Origin: Treponema sp. UBA1233
GTDB lineage: Bacteria > Spirochaetota > Spirochaetia > Treponematales > Treponemataceae
Length of the DNA stretch: 10,037 nucleotides
Assembly (NCBI GenBank): GCA_002309305.1
Contig: DBWR01000047.1
Coordinates: 1-10,037 of the forward strand
Direction: 5' to 3'
Made by a program: the position numbers and the translations under genes. Below, piece after piece: positions 7,583 through 10,037 of this stretch (positions are counted from its first letter, which is position 1; every line of letters begins with the position of its first letter). The notes beneath the pieces are model-generated. The model had not been told where the DNA came from. It was given only the letters and a program-made list of their open reading frames with translations, and searched no databases.

Positions 7583-7654
7583 ATGCTGGATATGGAGAAG
7601 AATTGTTATGTAGACGCCCGCACTGGGGCGCTTTTTGAGGTAAATAATGAATGA
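7583..7654 (+). other. Possible 23-codon leader peptide frame
   Basis: An ATG frame starting MLDMEKNCYVDARTG and ending at a TGA (7652-7654) spans the terminator-like hairpin and overlaps the acetyltransferase start by 8 bases. This is the arrangement of a leader-peptide attenuator. No clear Shine-Dalgarno precedes either Met codon, and the peptide matches no leader I know, so the call is speculative. It could also be the tail of a lost upstream gene. Confidence 0.2.
7615..7636 (+). terminator. Terminator-like hairpin in the GNAT leader
   Basis: CGCCC (7615-7619) pairs with GGGCG (7626-7630) around the loop GCACTG, followed by C and five T residues (7632-7636). It has the form of a short intrinsic terminator. 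It directly abuts the GAGG ribosome binding site (7637-7640) of the acetyltransferase. Either it ends transcription coming from the left and is read through by the gene's own promoter, or it attenuates that promoter. A five-pair stem is weak, so efficiency is uncertain. Confidence 0.45.
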
Positions 7655-8042
7655 AATTAATATTTGCGATGACAAATCCAAATTTCCAATTGATAAAGCA
7701 ATAGAACTCCTACATAAATCATATTGGGCAGCAGAAAGGCCTCCCGAAACAATAAAAAAATCTATAGAAAACTCTATTGTTTTTGGTGCATATGAAAACG
7801 ATAGATTTGTTGGAATGGCAAGAGTTATAACAGATTTTGCTACAACATTTTATTTAGCTGATGTAATTATAGACGAAAAATATCGTGGCAAGGGAATTGG
7901 AAAAAAACTGATTTCTACAATTGTTTCTGATAATCGTTTTTCAAGTCTGCTAGGCATTCTTGTAACAAGAGATGCACATGGATTATACGAACACTTCGGT
8001 TTTGTTAAGGATTCAGAAAGAGCGATGACAAGAAGAGTTTAA
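7647..8042 (+). CDS. GNAT-family N-acetyltransferase
   Basis: This complete 131-residue single-domain GNAT enzyme transfers an acetyl group from acetyl-CoA to an amine. The substrate cannot be read from the sequence. Visible parts: strands about 44-75 (IVFGAYENDRFVGMARVITD, then TFYLADVIID); the acetyl-CoA pyrophosphate-binding motif A RGKGIGKKL at 80-88 (R/Q-x-x-G-x-G type) just after the beta-4 strand; a C-terminal HGLYEHFGFV at 111-120, the usual GNAT ending where the Tyr often acts in catalysis. The start is fixed by GAGG at 7637-7640, 6 bases before the ATG. The gene is distinctly AT-rich, using AAA, GAA and ATA freely, unlike the uvrA block to its left, which suggests a separate origin. 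It has its own promoter at 7494-7521. The Doc relic follows within about 10 bases, so the two probably once shared a transcript. Antibiotic, toxin and small-metabolite substrates are all possible. Confidence 0.93.
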   Translation: MNEINICDDKSKFPIDKAIELLHKSYWAAERPPETIKKSIENSIVFGAYENDRFVGMARVITDFATTFYLADVIIDEKYRGKGIGKKLISTIVSDNRFSSLLGILVTRDAHGLYEHFGFVKDSERAMTRRV

Positions 8043-8050
8043 GTCATCAT

Positions 8051-8284
8051 ATAATAAAATATGAGCAGGTAATTAAACTCCATAGTACGTTAATTTCAAA
8101 AACTGGTGGTATCGACGGTGTTCGAGATGATAACCTTTTAGACTCTGCATTAAAAACTCCTTTTCAAACATTTGGTGGCAAAGATCTTTATCCAGAGATT
8201 TTAGACAAAGCTTTATATGAACTCAAGTAATAAAATAGATTCGTTCAATAATTTAAGAGATTAAATCGTGTTTTTTTGGGAATC
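8051..8284 (+). pseudogene. Decayed Doc/Fic-family toxin gene
   Basis: The frame beginning near 8051 reads EQVIKLHSTLISKTGGIDGV, then RDDNLLDSALKTPFQTFGGK, then DLYPEILDKALYELK, and stops at a TAA at 8228. This is the N-terminal half of a Doc-type Fic protein, whose relatives read LH..LI..TGG..G.RD..LL.SAL..PF.TFGG.DLYP. Doc toxins phosphorylate EF-Tu through a core of the form HPFxDGNKR. Here the same frame continues past the stops as RFVQ*FKR (8237-8260), which lines up with that core one codon short. The catalytic His, Gly and Asn are lost and a stop replaces one codon, so the enzyme is dead. VFLGI (8270-8284) resembles the helix that follows the core. No ATG, GTG or TTG lies in frame before the homology, so the start is missing too. 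No Phd-like antitoxin is visible nearby. Confidence 0.65.
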
Positions 8285-8322
8285 TAATGTATAGTGAAAT
8301 CAAAAATACAGGAGAATTTCTT

Positions 8323-9507
8323 ATGAATAATTTTACTTTTTATAGTCCAACTAAATTTGTTTTTGGAAAGGATACGGAAGCTCAGGCTGGTACTTTGGTA
8401 AAGGAATTTGGCGGAAGCAAGGTTCTGCTTCATTTTGGCGGACTGTCAGCTGAAAAATCTGGCTTGCTTGATCGTGTTCGCGAGTCTCTCAAGGCTGCAG
8501 GCGTAGCTTTTGTAGAGCTTGGTGGCGTTCACCCTAACCCGCTTTCTGATAAAGTTTATGAAGGAATTGATCTTTGTAAACGCGAAGGCGTTGATTTTAT
8601 TCTTGCTGTAGGCGGTGGTTCTGTAATAGACAGCTCAAAGGCAATTGCTATGGGCGTTTGCTACGACGGCGACTTCTGGGATTTTTACAGCTATACTGCA
8701 CAACCAAAAAAGGCTCTTCCAGTTGCAACAATCCTTACAATTGCCGCTGCAGGAAGCGAAGGTTCTCCTGATACTGTAATTACAAAAAAAGAAGGAATGA
8801 TTAAGCGCGGCTTTGGAAACGATATGCTTCGTCCAAAGTTTTCTATTTTGAATCCTGCATTAACACAGACTCTTCCTGCATACCAGACTGCCTGTGGTGC
8901 AACTGATATTATGGCTCATGTCTGCGAGCGCTATTTTACAAATACAAAAAATGTAGAAACAACTGACCGCCTTTGCGAAGGTGTGCTCCAGGCCATGATT
9001 CACGAAACTCCAAAGGTAATTGCAGACCCTAACGATTACGAAGCACGTGCAAATATCATGTGGGCCGGAATGGTTGCACACAATAACATTGTTGGTGTTG
9101 GCCGCGACCAGGACTGGAACAGCCACGGAATAGAACACGAGCTCAGCGGTTTGTATGACTGTGCTCACGGTGCCGGACTTGCAGTAATTATGCCAGCCTG
9201 GATGACCTTTGTTTACAAGCATGATGTAATGCGTTTCTGCCAGTGGGCAACCCGAGTTTGGGGTGTAAAGATGGATTTTGCGGATCCAGAAGCAACAGCT
9301 TTGGAAGGTATCAAACGCTTCCGCCAGTTCCTGCGCAGTATTGGCATGCCAATCAACTTTGCAGAGCTTGGTGCTAAAGAAGAAGATATCCCTACCCTCG
9401 TAAAGAAGTTTGGATTACCGGAAGGTGGAACCACAGGCGGATTTGTAAAGTTGACTGCTGAAGATATTTCGCAGATTTATAAATTGGCCGTAGACGCATC
9501 AATATAA
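8323..9507 (+). CDS. Iron-containing alcohol dehydrogenase (butanol dehydrogenase/YqhD type)
   Basis: This complete 394-residue group III alcohol dehydrogenase interconverts aldehydes or ketones and alcohols with NAD(P)H in the cytoplasm. In a fermenter its usual job is disposing of reducing power as alcohol. Visible parts: nucleotide-binding residues FGG at 38-40 and the glycine motif GGGSVIDSSKAIAMG at 97-111; metal ligands Asp195 and His199 in TDIMAHV, His268 in NSHGIEHEL and His282 in CAHGAGL, with the same 4- and 14-residue spacings as in E. coli YqhD. All four ligands are present, so it should be active. Length is normal for the family. The frame is open from an ATG at 8287, but 8323 is chosen because AGGAG (8310-8314) precedes it by 8 bases and MNNFTFYSPTKFVFG is the usual N-terminus. 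Cofactor preference and substrate cannot be fixed from the sequence. Confidence 0.95.
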   Translation: MNNFTFYSPTKFVFGKDTEAQAGTLVKEFGGSKVLLHFGGLSAEKSGLLDRVRESLKAAGVAFVELGGVHPNPLSDKVYEGIDLCKREGVDFILAVGGGSVIDSSKAIAMGVCYDGDFWDFYSYTAQPKKALPVATILTIAAAGSEGSPDTVITKKEGMIKRGFGNDMLRPKFSILNPALTQTLPAYQTACGATDIMAHVCERYFTNTKNVETTDRLCEGVLQAMIHETPKVIADPNDYEARANIMWAGMVAHNNIVGVGRDQDWNSHGIEHELSGLYDCAHGAGLAVIMPAWMTFVYKHDVMRFCQWATRVWGVKMDFADPEATALEGIKRFRQFLRSIGMPINFAELGAKEEDIPTLVKKFGLPEGGTTGGFVKLTAEDISQIYKLAVDASI

Positions 9508-9546
9508 AAAAGCGCCTGAATATATGTATTATTTAGGAGAACCATT

Positions 9547-10037
9547 ATGAAAGCCTTATTCATAGGCGGTACCGGCACTATAAGCATGGCAATTTCCAAA
9601 CTGCTTTTGGAAAAAGGCTGGGAGCTTTATCTTATAAACCGTGGAAACCGCAACAACGACCAGCGTCTTAAAGGCGCACATTTTATTACTGTAGATATAA
9701 ACGACGAGGCTGCCACAGCTGCAAAACTCCAAGGCATGAACTTTGACGTTGCCTGCGACTTTATAGGATTTGTGCCTTCCCAGCTGGAACGCGACTACCG
9801 CCTGCTCAAAGGAAAAGTCCGTCAGTTTATGTATATAAGTTCTGCATCGGCATACCAGAAGCCATGCGGCAATTATATCATCAGCGAAAAAACTCCTCTT
9901 GCAAATCCTTACTGGCAGTATTCGCGTGACAAGATTGCCTGCGAAGACTACCTCATGAAGCTTTACCGCGAAGAGCAGTTTCCTGTAACAATAATCCGTC
10001 CAAGCCACACTTATGATGAACGCTCTGTTCCTCTTGG
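9547..10037 (+). CDS. NAD-dependent epimerase/dehydratase (extended SDR), 3' end outside window
   Basis: The first 163 codons of a Rossmann-fold sugar-nucleotide-type epimerase/dehydratase run off the window with no stop. Visible parts: the dinucleotide motif GGTGTIS at 7-13, where the last conserved Gly of the usual GxxGxxG is Ser; NRG at 31-33 after beta-2; Asp50 in TVDI, which contacts adenine in this family; YISSASAY at 96-103 holding the catalytic Ser; the catalytic pair in YSRDK (Tyr125, Lys129); IIRPSHTYD at 149-157, the strand after the active site. AGGAG (9535-9539) sits 7 bases before the ATG. It follows the alcohol dehydrogenase by 39 bases with no terminator between, so the two probably form an operon. 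The substrate is unknown and nothing here ties it chemically to the dehydrogenase. Other annotations of such proteins include nucleoside-diphosphate-sugar epimerase and generic SDR oxidoreductase. Confidence 0.9.
   Translation, partial: MKALFIGGTGTISMAISKLLLEKGWELYLINRGNRNNDQRLKGAHFITVDINDEAATAAKLQGMNFDVACDFIGFVPSQLERDYRLLKGKVRQFMYISSASAYQKPCGNYIISEKTPLANPYWQYSRDKIACEDYLMKLYREEQFPVTIIRPSHTYDERSVPL

Noticed and set aside
8287..8322. Earlier ATG for the alcohol dehydrogenase
   Set aside because: There is no Shine-Dalgarno before it. The 8323 start has AGGAG and the family's usual N-terminus.
7410..8330. attI or attC recombination sites
   Set aside because: I looked for GTTRRRY and RYYYAAC pairs around the GNAT and Doc genes. 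GCCTAAG at 7483-7489 and GTTAAGG near 8002 are near misses, but no paired site is convincing.
9556..10008. 150-codon minus-strand frame
   Set aside because: It is antisense to the epimerase, whose motifs and ribosome binding site are clear.
1..10037. CRISPR arrays, tRNA or rRNA genes, intact transposase genes
   Set aside because: No regularly spaced repeats, cloverleaf or rRNA-like sequence, or transposase motifs were seen.

Overview
The window looks like chromosomal DNA of a spirochaete, most likely Treponema. The main reason is the leftward pair uvrA followed by a large LptD/OstA-like outer-membrane barrel gene. As I recall it, the same pair is adjacent in T. pallidum (TP0514-TP0515). The gene contents fit a diderm, fermentative, probably host-associated species, but the sequence alone does not name it.

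Layout. (1) Bases 96-6827 are a core block read leftward: uvrA (nucleotide excision repair), then an LptD-like gene whose start overlaps the uvrA stop by 8 bases, then, after a 161-base gap with GC-rich palindromes, a small coiled-coil protein with its own good promoter. (2) Bases about 6830-8290 are an AT-rich accessory strip full of debris. It holds a 17-bp perfect inverted repeat enclosing 226 bp just behind the uvrA promoter, the C-terminal stump of an integron-type tyrosine recombinase, an intact GNAT acetyltransferase with its own promoter and a terminator-like hairpin before its start, and a decayed Doc/Fic toxin gene. (3) Bases 8323-10037 are a rightward pair: an iron-dependent alcohol dehydrogenase of the butanol dehydrogenase/YqhD type and the first half of an NAD-dependent epimerase/dehydratase (extended SDR), 39 bases apart and probably cotranscribed.

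Working together: uvrA and the LptD-like gene are translationally overlapped but functionally unrelated (DNA repair and outer-membrane assembly). The accessory strip resembles the remains of an integron or genomic island: recombinase, acetyltransferase and toxin genes all point the same way. No intact recombination site was found. The most unusual structure is the inverted repeat beside a tyrosine-recombinase relic and upstream of uvrA. It could be a small non-autonomous element or an invertible segment, and the sequence alone does not decide which.
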